Assembly (NCBI RefSeq): GCF_016031655.1
Contig: NZ_JACCHQ010000001.1
Coordinates: 124,001-188,000 of the forward strand
Direction: 5' to 3'
DNA from: Bradyrhizobium glycinis
GTDB taxonomy: Bacteria > Pseudomonadota > Alphaproteobacteria > Rhizobiales > Xanthobacteraceae
DNA length: 64,000 bases
Positions 48,787-59,066 of this stretch are shown in pieces. Under the pieces are notes generated by a model, which was not told the origin of the DNA, made no database searches, and saw only the letters and a list, made by a program, of their open reading frames with translations. A program made the position numbers and the translations under genes. The first letter of the stretch is position 1; the number at the start of each line of letters is the position of its first letter.

Positions 48787-48803
48787 TGGCATACCAAATG
48801 CCA
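48787..48803 (+). promoter_or_regulatory. Putative GntR operator, site 8 (acyl-CoA synthetase)
   Basis: TGGCATACCAAATGCCA on the plus strand, 167 bases before the synthetase ATG. TTGACA at 48771-48776 lies 10 bases upstream, so the operator would cover the -10 region. Confidence 0.7.
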
Positions 48804-48970
48804 TCGCCAGCCATTTTTGATCCAAGCCGGCGGAGTAGTCTTTAGCCTTAAGCCTTATGCCACTCCGTTCCGCCGCATGGAACAGAGCGCGGCGAATGGC
48901 AAGCATCACGGGCAGCCGCAAACGCGCGCGCGCTTTGAAAAGAACGAACTGAGGTCAAGGGAGAAGCCAC

Positions 48971-51100
48971 ATGTCCAATTCCAAAGATGCCGTCCGCAAG
49001 GTGCTTGACCAGGTCAAGGCGGACAACCGTACCAGCCTGACGGCGCCGGAAGGCAAGCTGGTCTGCGACGCCTACGGCATTCCGGTCCCGAAGGAAGGCG
49101 TGGCGAAATCGGCCGGCGAGGCCGGCAAGATGGCCTCCTCGATGGGCTTCCCGGTCGTGATGAAGATCGTCTCGCCGGACATCCTCCACAAGACCGAAGC
49201 GGGCGGCGTCATCGTCGGCCTCAAGACGGCCGAGGAGGCCGAGAAGGCCTACGAGACCATTCTTTCCAACGCCAAGAAGTACAAGGCCGATGCCAAGATC
49301 GAGGGCGTCCAGGTCCAGCAGATGCTGGCCGGCGGCACCGAGGTCATCGTCGGCTCGATCACCGACGGCTCGTTCGGCAAACTGGTCGCCTTCGGCCTCG
49401 GCGGCGTGCTCGTCGAAGTGCTCAAGGACATCACCTTCCGTCTTGCGCCCGCGACCAAGGAAGACGCGCTCTCGATGCTCGACGGCATCCAGGCGCATGA
49501 GATCCTGAAGGGCGTGCGCGGCGGCGAGCCGGTGAACCGCAACGCGCTCGCTGACGTCATCGTCAAGGTCTCGCAGCTTGTCACCGATTTCCCCGAGATC
49601 GTCGAGCTCGACCTCAACCCGGTGTTCGCAACGCCGAAAGATGCCACGGCCGCCGACGTCCGCATCGTCGTCGACTTCGCCTACAAGCCGAAGCCGAAGC
49701 CGCGTCCGACCGAAGAGATCGTCGCGGCGATGAACCGCATCATGCAGCCGAAGGCGGTCGCCGTGGTCGGCGCCTCCGCGGAGGACGGCAAGATCGGCAA
49801 TTCCGTGATGAAGAACCTCATCAACGGCGGCTACAAGGGCGAGATCTACCCGATCCATCCCAAGGCCGCCGAGATCCTCGGCTACAAGGCCTACAAGAGC
49901 GTCAAGGACGTGCCTGGCGTGATCGACGTCGCGGTGTTCGCGATCCCCGCGAAATTCGTCGCCGCTGCGCTGACCGAATGCGGCGAGAAGAAGATCCCGG
50001 GCGCGGTGCTGATCCCGTCGGGCTTCGCTGAAGCCGGCGCGCCGGAGCTGCAGGCCGAGATCGTCGAGGTCGGCAAGAAGTACGACATCCGCCTGATGGG
50101 GCCGAACATCTACGGCTTCTATTATACGCCCGCCAATCTCTGCGCGACCTTCTGCACCGCCTATGATGTCAAGGGTCACGCGGCACTGTCGTCGCAATCG
50201 GGCGGCATCGGCATGGCCATCATCGGCTTCTCGCGCTCGGCGAAAATGGGCGTGTCGGCGATCGTCGGCCTAGGCAACAAGTCGGACATCGACGAGGACG
50301 ATCTGCTCGCCTTCTTCGAGCAGGACCCGAACACCAACCTGATCGCGCAGCATTGCGAAGACCTCAAGGACGGCCGTGCCTTCGCGGAAGCCGCAAAGCG
50401 CGTCTCCAAGAAGAAGCCGGTGGTGGTGCTCAAGGCCGGCCGCACCTCAGCCGGTGCGAAGGCGGCGTCCTCCCACACCGGCGCTCTCGCCGGCAACGAT
50501 CGCATCTATGAGGACGTGTTCAAGCAGTCCGGCGTGATCCGCGCCCGCTCACTTCGTCAGCTGCTCGAATTCGCCCGCGGCGTGCCGGTGCTGCCGACGC
50601 CGAAGGGCGAGAACGTGCTCATCATCACCGGCGCCGGCGGCTCGGGCGTGCTGCTGTCGGACTCCTGCGTCGACAACGGCCTGTCTTTGATGTCGATGCC
50701 GCCGGATCTGGATGCGGCCTTCCGCAAGTTCATCCCGCCGTTCGGCGCGGCCGGCAATCCCGTGGATATCACCGGAGGCGAGCCGCCGATCACCTACGTC
50801 AACACCGTGAAGCTCGGCCTGTCGGATGAGCGCATCCACGCGCTGATCCTCGGCTATTGGCACACCATCGTCACCCCGCCGATGGTGTTCGCCCGCAACA
50901 TGGTCGAGGTGAAGAAGGAGATGGAGGCCAAGGGTTTCGTGAAACCGATGGTCGCGTCTCTCGCCGGCGACGTCGAGGTCGAGGAAGCCGCCGAATATCT
51001 CTACCAGAACGGCATCCCGGCCTACGCCTATTCGACCGAACTGCCGGTCGAGGTGCTCGGTGCCAAGTACAAGTGGGCGCGCGGAGCAGGGCTGCTCTGA
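48971..51100 (+). CDS. NDP-forming acyl-CoA synthetase, fused subunits
   Basis: A 709-aa acyl-CoA synthetase (acetate--CoA ligase, ADP-forming, superfamily). The order is ATP-grasp first (residues about 10-235; VVMKIVSPDILHKTEAGGVIVG), then a CoA-binding Rossmann domain (AVAVVGASAEDGKIGNSVMKN, about 255-380), then the ligase domain with the catalytic His in KAASSHTGALAG (near residue 505). The reaction is acid + CoA + ATP to acyl-CoA + ADP + Pi, reversible. Its divergent arrangement with gntR and shared operators suggest it makes oxalyl-CoA or formyl-CoA, or recovers ATP from formyl-CoA; not shown. Subunit order differs from the usual alpha-beta fusion. Confidence 0.92.
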   Translation: MSNSKDAVRKVLDQVKADNRTSLTAPEGKLVCDAYGIPVPKEGVAKSAGEAGKMASSMGFPVVMKIVSPDILHKTEAGGVIVGLKTAEEAEKAYETILSNAKKYKADAKIEGVQVQQMLAGGTEVIVGSITDGSFGKLVAFGLGGVLVEVLKDITFRLAPATKEDALSMLDGIQAHEILKGVRGGEPVNRNALADVIVKVSQLVTDFPEIVELDLNPVFATPKDATAADVRIVVDFAYKPKPKPRPTEEIVAAMNRIMQPKAVAVVGASAEDGKIGNSVMKNLINGGYKGEIYPIHPKAAEILGYKAYKSVKDVPGVIDVAVFAIPAKFVAAALTECGEKKIPGAVLIPSGFAEAGAPELQAEIVEVGKKYDIRLMGPNIYGFYYTPANLCATFCTAYDVKGHAALSSQSGGIGMAIIGFSRSAKMGVSAIVGLGNKSDIDEDDLLAFFEQDPNTNLIAQHCEDLKDGRAFAEAAKRVSKKKPVVVLKAGRTSAGAKAASSHTGALAGNDRIYEDVFKQSGVIRARSLRQLLEFARGVPVLPTPKGENVLIITGAGGSGVLLSDSCVDNGLSLMSMPPDLDAAFRKFIPPFGAAGNPVDITGGEPPITYVNTVKLGLSDERIHALILGYWHTIVTPPMVFARNMVEVKKEMEAKGFVKPMVASLAGDVEVEEAAEYLYQNGIPAYAYSTELPVEVLGAKYKWARGAGLL

Positions 51101-51112
51101 GCTGCGACTTCA

Positions 51113-51249
51113 CCTCTCCCCGCTTGCGGGGAGAGGCCGAATTGCGAAGCAATTCGGGTGAGGGGGGACTCTCCACCAATCCGTCTCTCACCGTCTTTGC
51201 GGACATAGCCCCTCACCCCAGCCCTCTCCCCGTAGGAACGGGGAGAGGG
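51113..51249. repeat. Intergenic palindromic repeat (type A, copy 2)
   Basis: CCTCTCCCCGC/GCGGGGAGAGG palindrome at 51113-51136, GAATTGCGAAGCAATTC hairpin at 51139-51155 and CCCTCTCCCCGT/ACGGGGAGAGGG at 51222-51249. Same architecture as 16175-16301. Confidence 0.8.
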
Positions 51250-51293
51250 AGAAGAGGCGGCTCGCGTCTTGTCCGATTGGCAAGCAGGTCGCG

Positions 51294-52148
51294 ATGAGCA
51301 AGAACGTGATCCGGCGCAAATCGCTCGAGCCCAAATCGGCGGCGGAGGCCGATCATGAGGGCCGCGACGGTGGCGTGCAGTCGGTCGATCGCGCGCTGTC
51401 GATCATCGAGACGCTGGCCGAGGACGACGAAGGCTATCGTCTCAGCGATCTCGCGATCCGCACCGGCCTGTCGGCGTCCACCGTGCACCGGCTGCTTGCA
51501 ACGCTCGAAAGCCGCCGTTTCGTGCAGTTCGACCGTGGCGAATCCAAATGGCATGTCGGCGTGCGCAGCTTCACGGTCGGCGCGAGCTTTGCGCGTCGAC
51601 GCAACTTCTCCGCGCAGGCAATTCCATATTTGCGCAAGCTGCGCGATCTCACCCGCGAAACGGCCAATCTCGCCGTGGTCGACGATGAATTCATCATCGT
51701 GCTGACCCGTATGGAAAGTCGCGAGATCATGCGCTCGCTGACCAAGGTCGGCGGTCGCGTCCCCATGGTGACCTCCGGCGTAGGCAAGGCGGTGCTCGCA
51801 ACCTATTCAGACGAGGACGTCGGCGCCGTCATCCGCCATCACGGCATGCCCCGCCTGACCGAGAAGTCGATCGTGCGCCCGAGCGACCTGTTCAGGGAGC
51901 TCGAGAAAATCCGGAAGCAGGGCTTTGCCGTCGACGATGAGGAGGCGCAGATCGGTCTGCGCTGCGTCGCCGCGGTGGTATACAACGCGCTGTCCGAACC
52001 GCTTGCCGCGATCTCCGTATCCGGGATGACCAGCCGCGTCACCGACGAACGGTTGCCGGAGATCGGGCAGATCGTCCGGGAAGTCGCGGCCGAATTGACC
52101 GCCGCGCTCGGCGGGGTGATCCCGGCGCCCGCTGACCCAAAACCCTGA
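51294..52148 (+). CDS. IclR-family transcriptional regulator
   Basis: A 284-aa regulator with an N-terminal winged helix (residues about 28-85; LSDLAIRTGLSASTVHRLLATL) and a GAF-like IclR effector domain ending near residue 270. It precedes the second tctCBA set and the purine/glyoxylate genes in the same direction and is their likely local regulator, as IclR proteins are for glyoxylate and aromatic pathways. Effector unknown. Confidence 0.92.
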   Translation: MSKNVIRRKSLEPKSAAEADHEGRDGGVQSVDRALSIIETLAEDDEGYRLSDLAIRTGLSASTVHRLLATLESRRFVQFDRGESKWHVGVRSFTVGASFARRRNFSAQAIPYLRKLRDLTRETANLAVVDDEFIIVLTRMESREIMRSLTKVGGRVPMVTSGVGKAVLATYSDEDVGAVIRHHGMPRLTEKSIVRPSDLFRELEKIRKQGFAVDDEEAQIGLRCVAAVVYNALSEPLAAISVSGMTSRVTDERLPEIGQIVREVAAELTAALGGVIPAPADPKP

Positions 52149-52240
52149 GGCATGTCACTGGACAGCATCGGCCGTTTTGGTTGATATGCGGCCAAACGAC
52201 ACAATGCGGCAAACGTCCGCATGAGCCTGGAGATGCCCTC

Positions 52241-53209
52241 ATGTTTCGATTTCCCATGCGCCTTGTCGGCGCAGCCGTCGCGTTGACCCTGGCGGCCGCC
52301 AATCCAGGCTTTGCTCAGCAGCTCGAGCTCAAGCTGATGGCGCCGGCGGCTCCGGGCGGAGGCTGGGACCAGACCGCGCGCTCGATGCAGCAGGCGCTGG
52401 TGGCTGCGGGCGTCGCCCGCAGCGTGCAGGTCACCAACGTTCCCGGTGCAGGTGGCAGCGTCGGCATCGCCCAATTCGTCAACGGCGCCAAGGGCGACGG
52501 CAACCAGATGATGGTCAACGGCTTCGTCATGGTCGGCGCGCTCGCCATGAACAAGTCGCCGGTGACGCTGGAGCAGGTGACGCCGATCGCGCGCCTCACC
52601 GAGGAAATCCAAGTGATCGTGGTTCCCGCGAATTCGCCGATCAAGAATGCGCAGGACCTGGCCGCCGCGGTGAAGGCGGATATCGCCAAGGTGACCTTCG
52701 CCGGCGGCTCGGCTGGCGGCGTCGACCATGTGATGGCGGCCTTGTTCGCCGGCGCCGTCGGTGCCGACGCCAAGAAGATCAACTACATCCCGTTCTCCGG
52801 CGGCGGCGAGTCGCTGGCGGCGATCCTCGGCGGCAAGGTCACGGCGGGCATTTCGGGGCTGAGCGAATATGAAGGGCAGATCAAGTCCGGCAAGCTGCGC
52901 GCGATCGGCGTGACCTCCGAGAAGCGCATCGCAGGCAGTGACATCCCGACGTTCAAGGAGCAGGGCATCGACCTCGTGATCGCCAACTGGCGTTCTGTGG
53001 TCGCGCCTCCCGGCATCACGCCGGAGCAGCGCAAGACCTTGAGCGATGCGGTCGAAAAGATGGTGAAGTCTGACGCCTGGAAGGAGATCCTCAAGCAGAA
53101 GGGCTGGGAGGACGCCTATCTCGGCGGCGACGCTTTCGCCGACTTCCTGAAGAAGGAAACGGCCCGCGTCACCGACGTGCTGAAATCGGTCGGCCTCGTC
53201 AAATCATGA
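52241..53209 (+). CDS. tctC: Tripartite tricarboxylate transporter substrate-binding protein TctC/Bug (set 2)
   Basis: A 322-aa Bug-family periplasmic binding protein with a signal peptide (residues 1-25, ending GFAQQ). It shows [20 protein letters not shown] and [16 protein letters not shown], close to citrate/tricarboxylate TctC sequences (the DQTAR motif). ATG at 52241 was chosen as it begins the signal peptide. First gene of the second tctCBA, ATGA-coupled to tctB. Confidence 0.93.
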   Translation: MFRFPMRLVGAAVALTLAAANPGFAQQLELKLMAPAAPGGGWDQTARSMQQALVAAGVARSVQVTNVPGAGGSVGIAQFVNGAKGDGNQMMVNGFVMVGALAMNKSPVTLEQVTPIARLTEEIQVIVVPANSPIKNAQDLAAAVKADIAKVTFAGGSAGGVDHVMAALFAGAVGADAKKINYIPFSGGGESLAAILGGKVTAGISGLSEYEGQIKSGKLRAIGVTSEKRIAGSDIPTFKEQGIDLVIANWRSVVAPPGITPEQRKTLSDAVEKMVKSDAWKEILKQKGWEDAYLGGDAFADFLKKETARVTDVLKSVGLVKS

Positions 53210-53691
53210 CCTCGGGCGATCCCGTCCAGCCGCAGCGGCGTGTCGACCGCGCCGGCCTCGTCATCGCGGCCTTGCTTGCGGTGCTCGCCGTCGTGCTGGT
53301 CTGGGACGCGCGCCGCCTGCAATCCGCCGCGATGTACGGCATGGGACCGGAGGCGATGCCGGTCGTGATCGCCTGCGGCCTTGCGTTGCTGGCGATCGGC
53401 AATTTCATCGACGCGCTACGCGGCAATTTGCCGGCTCGCGAGAGCGCCGATCCCGTGCCTGTGGTTCTGATTCTCGTGGGCCTTGCGCTGCTGATTGCCA
53501 TCATCGGCCTTGGCGGCGGCTTCATCCTGGCGACCTCGGCCCTGTTCGTGACGACCTCGGCGGCCTTCGGACGCCGTGCCATCCTCATCGACGCCATCAT
53601 CGCCCTGGTGATGTCGACTCTCATTTACCTCGCGTTCGACCGGTTGTTGACGCTGAGCCTGCCTGCCGGCCCGCTGGAGCGATTGCTGTGA
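53206..53691 (+). CDS. tctB: Tripartite tricarboxylate transporter small subunit TctB (set 2)
   Basis: A 161-aa, four-helix membrane protein of TctB type (helices near 17-34, 50-65, 84-110, 120-145). Starts in the ATGA overlap with tctC and ends in an overlap with the tctA start. Confidence 0.9.
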   Translation: MTSGDPVQPQRRVDRAGLVIAALLAVLAVVLVWDARRLQSAAMYGMGPEAMPVVIACGLALLAIGNFIDALRGNLPARESADPVPVVLILVGLALLIAIIGLGGGFILATSALFVTTSAAFGRRAILIDAIIALVMSTLIYLAFDRLLTLSLPAGPLERLL

Positions 53692-55190
53692 TAGATACCT
53701 TTGCCGCGCTGGCTCACGGCATGGCGGTCGCCGTCCAGCCGATGAACCTGCTTTACGCGCTGATCGGCGTGTTCCTCGGCACGGCCGTGGGCGTGCTGCC
53801 CGGCATCGGCCCGGCCCTGACGGTCGCGCTGCTGCTGCCGGTGACCTACAAGCTCGACCCCGGCGGCTCACTGATCATGTTCGCCGGCATCTACTATGGC
53901 GGCATGTATGGTGGATCGACCACCGCGATCCTGATCAACACGCCCGGCGAGAGCGCCTCGATGGCGACCGCGCTCGAAGGCAACAAGATGGCCAAGGCCG
54001 GCCGCGGCGGGCCGGCGCTCGCGACCGCCGCAATCGGCTCCTTCGTCGCCGGCACCATCGCCACGATTGGTCTGGCCTTCCTCGCGCCATGGCTGGTCGA
54101 TATCGCCGTGCGCTTCGGCCCCGAGGATTACTTCGCGCTGATGTGCGTTGCCTTCGTCACGGTGTCGGCGACCTTTGGCGATTCCCCGATCCGCGGCCTG
54201 ACCAGCCTGTTCATCGGTCTGACGCTCGGCCTTGTCGGCATCGACAAGTTGACAGGTCAAGCGCGGCTTGCGTTCGGCGTCCCCGAGTTGCTCGACGGCG
54301 TCGAAGTCACAACGCTCGCGGTCGGCCTGTTCGCGGTGGGCGAGGCGCTCTATGTCGCATCGCGCCGCCATCATACCGAGGAGAAGCTGGAGCCGGTGCG
54401 CGGCTCGCTATGGATGACCAAGGAGGACTGGAAGCGCTCTTGGAAGCCCTGGCTGCGCGGCACCATGTTCGGCTTCCCGATCGGTGCGCTGCCGGCCGGC
54501 GGCGCGGAGATCCCGACCTTCCTGTCCTACTCGACCGAGAAGCGGCTGACGAAGCATCCCGAAGAGTTCGGCAAGGGCGCGATCGAAGGGGTCGCCGGCC
54601 CCGAAGCCGCCAACAATGCCTCCGCTGCCGGCACGCTGGTGCCGCTGCTGACGCTGGGCCTGCCGACCTCGGCGACCGCAGCGATGATGCTGGCGGGCTT
54701 TCAGCAATACGGCCTCAACCCGGGCCCGCTGCTATTCGCCGAGCGGCCCGACCTCGTGTGGGGCCTGATCGCCAGCCTTTTCATCGCCAACATGATGCTG
54801 CTGGTGCTCAACCTGCCGCTGGTCGGCCTGTGGGTGCGGCTGCTCGCGATCCCGCAGCCCTGGCTCTATGCCGGCATCCTCGTGTTCGCGACCATGGGCA
54901 CCATCGCGGCAAAACCATCGGTGGTGGAATTGTCGATGCTCGCCGGCTTCGGCGTGCTCGGCTTCCTGATGCGCCGGTTCGATTTCCCGATCGCGCCCGT
55001 CGTCGTCGGCCTGATCCTCGGTCCTATCGCCGAAAGCCAGCTCCGCCGCGCGCTCGCGATCAGCCTCGGCGATCCCATGACGCTGCTGCAGAGCCCGATT
55101 TCCGCGACGCTGCTCGGCATCGCGCTGATCGCGCTGGTCGCGCCCTTCGTCTTGAAGGGGCTCGGCCGGTTCAAGGCGAACGAGGATTAG
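53688..55190 (+). CDS. tctA: Tripartite tricarboxylate transporter large subunit TctA (set 2)
   Basis: A 500-aa multi-spanning permease with the two TctA signatures [20 protein letters not shown] and [22 protein letters not shown]. Starts with GTG at 53688 overlapping the tctB stop. Unlike set 1 it carries no oxalate-type operator, so the two tct sets are likely regulated and used differently; cargo unknown, a C2-C6 carboxylate is likely. Confidence 0.94.
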   Translation: MIDTFAALAHGMAVAVQPMNLLYALIGVFLGTAVGVLPGIGPALTVALLLPVTYKLDPGGSLIMFAGIYYGGMYGGSTTAILINTPGESASMATALEGNKMAKAGRGGPALATAAIGSFVAGTIATIGLAFLAPWLVDIAVRFGPEDYFALMCVAFVTVSATFGDSPIRGLTSLFIGLTLGLVGIDKLTGQARLAFGVPELLDGVEVTTLAVGLFAVGEALYVASRRHHTEEKLEPVRGSLWMTKEDWKRSWKPWLRGTMFGFPIGALPAGGAEIPTFLSYSTEKRLTKHPEEFGKGAIEGVAGPEAANNASAAGTLVPLLTLGLPTSATAAMMLAGFQQYGLNPGPLLFAERPDLVWGLIASLFIANMMLLVLNLPLVGLWVRLLAIPQPWLYAGILVFATMGTIAAKPSVVELSMLAGFGVLGFLMRRFDFPIAPVVVGLILGPIAESQLRRALAISLGDPMTLLQSPISATLLGIALIALVAPFVLKGLGRFKANED

Positions 55191-55314
55191 CGGAACTCAT
55201 CAAGGGGTGTGTGTTTGCCCAATGCGTAAGCAGAGATGCCGTTTTATTTGAGTTGCCCCTGCCGCCGTCGGGGGCAACCATCGCCGGGCTGTCCAATCTC
55301 CGCGAGCGCCCGCC

Positions 55315-57117
55315 ATGACCAAGCTCACCCGCTTCACCGTCGCGCCGCTACACAGCATGACGCGGCGCCTCGCCGACGTCGCCTCGGCCCGCGTCGCGCC
55401 GGATCTCGTTATATCGGGCGCCCGGTTGCTTTCGACCTATTCGGAGCGCATCCATCCGGGGCGGGAGGTCTGGATCACCGGCGGCCGCATCGCGGCCGTG
55501 AAGCCGGCCGGTACAGCGAAGAGGGCCTGGGGCGATGTCCCGCTTTATGACGCGGCCGGCGGCATCATCGCGCCGGGCCTCGTCGATCCGCACATTCACA
55601 TCGAATCCTCCATGGTGACGGCCTGCGCCTATGCAGAGGCCGCGCTGCTCAACGGTACCACGACGATCTTCTGCGACAGTCACGAGATCGGCAACGTCAT
55701 GGACGTCGCCGGTGTGGAGGCGATGCTGGAAGATGCGCGCGAGGCGCCGCTCTCGATCTTCTTGACCGTGCCGAGCACCGTCCCTGCGACTTCGGCGGAG
55801 CTGGAAACGGCGGGCGGCGACCTCACGCCGGACAAGATCGCCGGCCTGTTCGACCGCTGGCCCGAGGCGGTGGCGCTTGGCGAGAAAATGGATTTCGTGC
55901 CTGTCACGATGGGCGACGAGCGCAGCCATGCCATCCTCGCGGCTGCCTTGAAGCGCGGCCGTCCCGTCTCCGGGCATGTCTACGGCCGCGAATTCGTCGC
56001 GGCCTACGCGGCATCCGGCGTCACCGACACCCATGAGGCGATCGACCGCGACATTGCCGATGACCTGCTCGATGCCGGCGTCTGGGTGTTTTTGCGCGGC
56101 GGGCCGCCGACCACGCCCTGGCATTTGCTGCCGCAAGCGATCCGAGCGATCACCGAGCTCGGGGCCTCGCACAAGCGCACCGCAGTGTGCACGGACGACC
56201 GTGACGCCGACGATCTCCTGCTGTTCGGTCTCGACTGGGTGGTGAGGGAAGCGGTGAAGGCGGGGTTGTCGCCCGAGCAGGCCTGGGCAATGGGCTCGCT
56301 GCATGGCGCGACGCGCTTCGGCATGGAAGGGGATATCGGCGGGCTGGGCGGCGGTCGCCGCGCCGATCTCGTGCTGATGGATGATCAGCTCAAGCCGCAA
56401 TGCACCTGGTATGGTGGCGAGCTCGTGGTCGAGCACGGCAAGATCACCCCGCGTCTCGATCAGGCGCTGTCGCAGCGCTACCAATATCCGAGGTCAGCCT
56501 ACGTCACAGTGAAGCTGCCGGAGAAGATGAAGTTGACGCCGGAGCTGCCCGTGAAGGCCTGCACCGTCAACGCCATCAAGACTGCGTTGCCTGGCATCAC
56601 GCTGATCCACCAGAAAGTGGAGATCGAACCCGCAAGAGACTGGCCGTCGCTGTTCGCGCGCTACGGCCTTTGCTTCGTCGCGGTGGTCGAGCGTCACGGC
56701 AAATCCGCCGGCAACGTTGCCCATGGCCTCCTGAAGGATTTTGGCCTGAAGCGCGGCGCGGTCGCCTCCAGCGTCGGTCACGACAGCCACAACCTCATCG
56801 TTGCCGGCACCAACGAGGGCGACATGCAGGTCGCCATCGCCGCGATCAGGGAGCAGCAGGGCGGCGTCTGCGTTGTCGCCGACGGCAAGGTGAGGGCGCT
56901 GGTTCCGCTGCCAATCGCGGGCCTGCTCTCCGACAAGCGCGTCACGGAGGTGGCCGAAGAGGTCAAGGCGCTGAAGAAGGAATGGGCCGAGGCCGGCTGC
57001 ACCATCCCATACATGGGCTTCAATTTGATTCCGCTATCGGTCATTCCGGAAATTCGCATCACCGACAGGGGCCTCGTGCTGGTGCCGCAGATGAAGCTGG
57101 CGCCCCTGTTCGAGTGA
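55315..57117 (+). CDS. ade: Adenine deaminase
   Basis: A 600-aa amidohydrolase that deaminates adenine to hypoxanthine. The metal-binding [10 protein letters not shown] (near residues 92-101), [12 protein letters not shown] His ([10 protein letters not shown]) and the C-terminal adenine-deaminase domain ([16 protein letters not shown]) are all intact. It is 125 bases after tctA. Its closeness to glyoxylate genes suggests purine salvage/catabolism, because purine breakdown yields glyoxylate via ureidoglycolate; that link is established for other bacteria, inferred here. Confidence 0.93.
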   Translation: MTKLTRFTVAPLHSMTRRLADVASARVAPDLVISGARLLSTYSERIHPGREVWITGGRIAAVKPAGTAKRAWGDVPLYDAAGGIIAPGLVDPHIHIESSMVTACAYAEAALLNGTTTIFCDSHEIGNVMDVAGVEAMLEDAREAPLSIFLTVPSTVPATSAELETAGGDLTPDKIAGLFDRWPEAVALGEKMDFVPVTMGDERSHAILAAALKRGRPVSGHVYGREFVAAYAASGVTDTHEAIDRDIADDLLDAGVWVFLRGGPPTTPWHLLPQAIRAITELGASHKRTAVCTDDRDADDLLLFGLDWVVREAVKAGLSPEQAWAMGSLHGATRFGMEGDIGGLGGGRRADLVLMDDQLKPQCTWYGGELVVEHGKITPRLDQALSQRYQYPRSAYVTVKLPEKMKLTPELPVKACTVNAIKTALPGITLIHQKVEIEPARDWPSLFARYGLCFVAVVERHGKSAGNVAHGLLKDFGLKRGAVASSVGHDSHNLIVAGTNEGDMQVAIAAIREQQGGVCVVADGKVRALVPLPIAGLLSDKRVTEVAEEVKALKKEWAEAGCTIPYMGFNLIPLSVIPEIRITDRGLVLVPQMKLAPLFE

Positions 57118-57268
57118 TCTGCTTTCACGCATTCCTCGATTTAACCGATTGAGACCGCCGCGGTTTTTTCGGGGCTGCCGCATCGTGGAAAATAAAATCG
57201 ATCTCGTTGAGATCGGCTTCTGCGCATCTGATGATCTCGCTCGCTGATGCAATTGAGCGAGGTCCGAT

Positions 57269-59053
57269 ATGGCGAAGATGCGAGCTGTCGATGCGGCCGT
57301 GCGTATCCTGGAGAGGGAAGGCATATCGACGGCCTTCGGAGTTCCCGGCGCTGCGATCAATCCGCTTTACTCGGCGCTGAAGAAGCGCGGCTCGATCCGC
57401 CACATCCTGGCGCGCCATGTCGAGGGTGCTTCGCACATGGCGGAGGGCTATACGCGCGCCAAGGCCGGCAATATCGGGGTCTGCATCGGCACCTCCGGGC
57501 CGGCTGGCACCGACATGATCACGGGGCTCTATTCGGCGATCGCCGATTCCATCCCGATCCTCTGCATCACCGGGCAGGCGCCGCGCGCGCGGCTCTACAA
57601 GGAAGACTTCCAGGCCGTCGACATCGAGTCGATCGCTAAGCCGGTGACCAAATGGGCGGTGACGGTGCGCGAGCCGGCATTGGTACCGCGTGTGTTCAGC
57701 CAGGCGTTTCACATCATGCGCTCGGGGCGTCCGGGGCCGGTGCTGATCGACATGCCGCTCGACGTGCAAATCGCCGAGATCGAATTCGATGACGAGACCT
57801 ACGAGCCGCTGCCAGTCTACAAGCCTGCTGCGACCCGCAGGCAGGTCGAGAAGGCGCTGGAGATGCTCAACGCCGCCGAGCGGCCGCTGATCGTCGCGGG
57901 CGGCGGCATCATCAACGCCGACGCCTCGGACCTCTTGGTCGAGTTCGCCGAGATCGCCAACGTGCCCGTGGTGCCGACGCTGATGGGCTGGGGCGCGATC
58001 CCCGACGATCACGTGCTGATGGCTGGCATGGTCGGCCTCCAGACCAGCCACCGCTATGGCAATGCCACGCTGCTGGAGTCCGACTTCGTGCTCGGCATCG
58101 GCAATCGCTGGGCCAATCGCCACACCGGCTCGGTCGAGACCTACACCAAGGGCCGCAAATTCGTTCACGTGGACATCGAGCCAACGCAGATCGGGCGCGT
58201 GTTCAATCCGGATCTCGGCATCGTCTCGGACGCTAAGGCCGCGCTCGAGCTGTTCGTCGCCGTCGCCGGCGAGTGGCGGCGGTCAGGCAGGCTCCGCGAG
58301 CGCCAGGCATGGCCTGCGGCCTGCCGCGACCGCAAGAAGACGATGCTGCGCAAGAGCCATTTCGACAATGTTCCGATCAAGCCGCAGCGCGTCTACGAGG
58401 AAATGAACAAGGCGTTCGGCCGCAACACCACATACGTCACGGTGATCGGCCTGTCGCAGATCGCCGGCGCGCAGTTTCTCGGCGTCTACAATCCCCGCAA
58501 CTGGATCAATGCCGGGCAGGCGGGACCGCTCGGCTGGACGCTGCCGGCCGCGCTCGGCGTGCGCGCGGCGTGTCCGGAGCGCGAGATCGTCGCGCTCTCC
58601 GGCGACTACGACTTCCAGTTCCTGATCGAGGAGCTCGCGGTCGGCGCGCAGTTCAATCTGCCCTACATCCACGTCGTCGTGAACAATTCCTATCTCGGCC
58701 TGATCCGCCAGGCCCAGCGCGGTTTCGACATGGACTATCACGTCCAGCTCTCCTTCGAGAACATCAACGCGCCCGAGATCGGCGTCTACGGCGTCGACCA
58801 CGTCGCGGTCGCCGAAGGTCTCGGCTGCAAGGCCATCCGCGTCACCGATCCGAAGGACACGCAGGCAGCGTTTGCGACCGCGCGCGAATTGATGGCCAAG
58901 CACCGCGTGCCTATCGTCGTCGAATTCATCCTCGAACGCGTCACCAACATCGCGATGGGCACGGAGATCGACAACATCGTCGAGTTCGAGGAGGTGCTGG
59001 ACCTTCCGCTCGACGAAGTGGAGATCACGCGCGTGCTGCAGCCGGCGGAATAG
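57269..59053 (+). CDS. gcl: Glyoxylate carboligase
   Basis: ThDP- and FAD-dependent enzyme joining two glyoxylates into tartronate semialdehyde and CO2. The 594-aa sequence is close to E. coli Gcl over its length, including [19 protein letters not shown]. Residue 51 is Val in place of the catalytic Glu of most ThDP enzymes, the hallmark of carboligases. The PP motif [19 protein letters not shown]...NNSYLG is intact. First gene of gcl-hyi-glxR. Confidence 0.97.
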   Translation: MAKMRAVDAAVRILEREGISTAFGVPGAAINPLYSALKKRGSIRHILARHVEGASHMAEGYTRAKAGNIGVCIGTSGPAGTDMITGLYSAIADSIPILCITGQAPRARLYKEDFQAVDIESIAKPVTKWAVTVREPALVPRVFSQAFHIMRSGRPGPVLIDMPLDVQIAEIEFDDETYEPLPVYKPAATRRQVEKALEMLNAAERPLIVAGGGIINADASDLLVEFAEIANVPVVPTLMGWGAIPDDHVLMAGMVGLQTSHRYGNATLLESDFVLGIGNRWANRHTGSVETYTKGRKFVHVDIEPTQIGRVFNPDLGIVSDAKAALELFVAVAGEWRRSGRLRERQAWPAACRDRKKTMLRKSHFDNVPIKPQRVYEEMNKAFGRNTTYVTVIGLSQIAGAQFLGVYNPRNWINAGQAGPLGWTLPAALGVRAACPEREIVALSGDYDFQFLIEELAVGAQFNLPYIHVVVNNSYLGLIRQAQRGFDMDYHVQLSFENINAPEIGVYGVDHVAVAEGLGCKAIRVTDPKDTQAAFATARELMAKHRVPIVVEFILERVTNIAMGTEIDNIVEFEEVLDLPLDEVEITRVLQPAE

Positions 59054-59066
59054 GGGAAGAAGCACC

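Larger units (their letters stand above)
48649..48970. other. Divergent regulatory region, gntR/acyl-CoA synthetase
   Basis: Holds operator sites 7 and 8, each with its own TTGACA-like -35 facing outwards. Beyond these the leader of the synthetase gene (48804-48970) shows no other feature. Confidence 0.75.

Noticed and set aside
51976..51992. TGGTATACAACGCGCTG inside the IclR gene
   Set aside because: Only the left half of the operator matches; it lies inside coding sequence with no CCA half.
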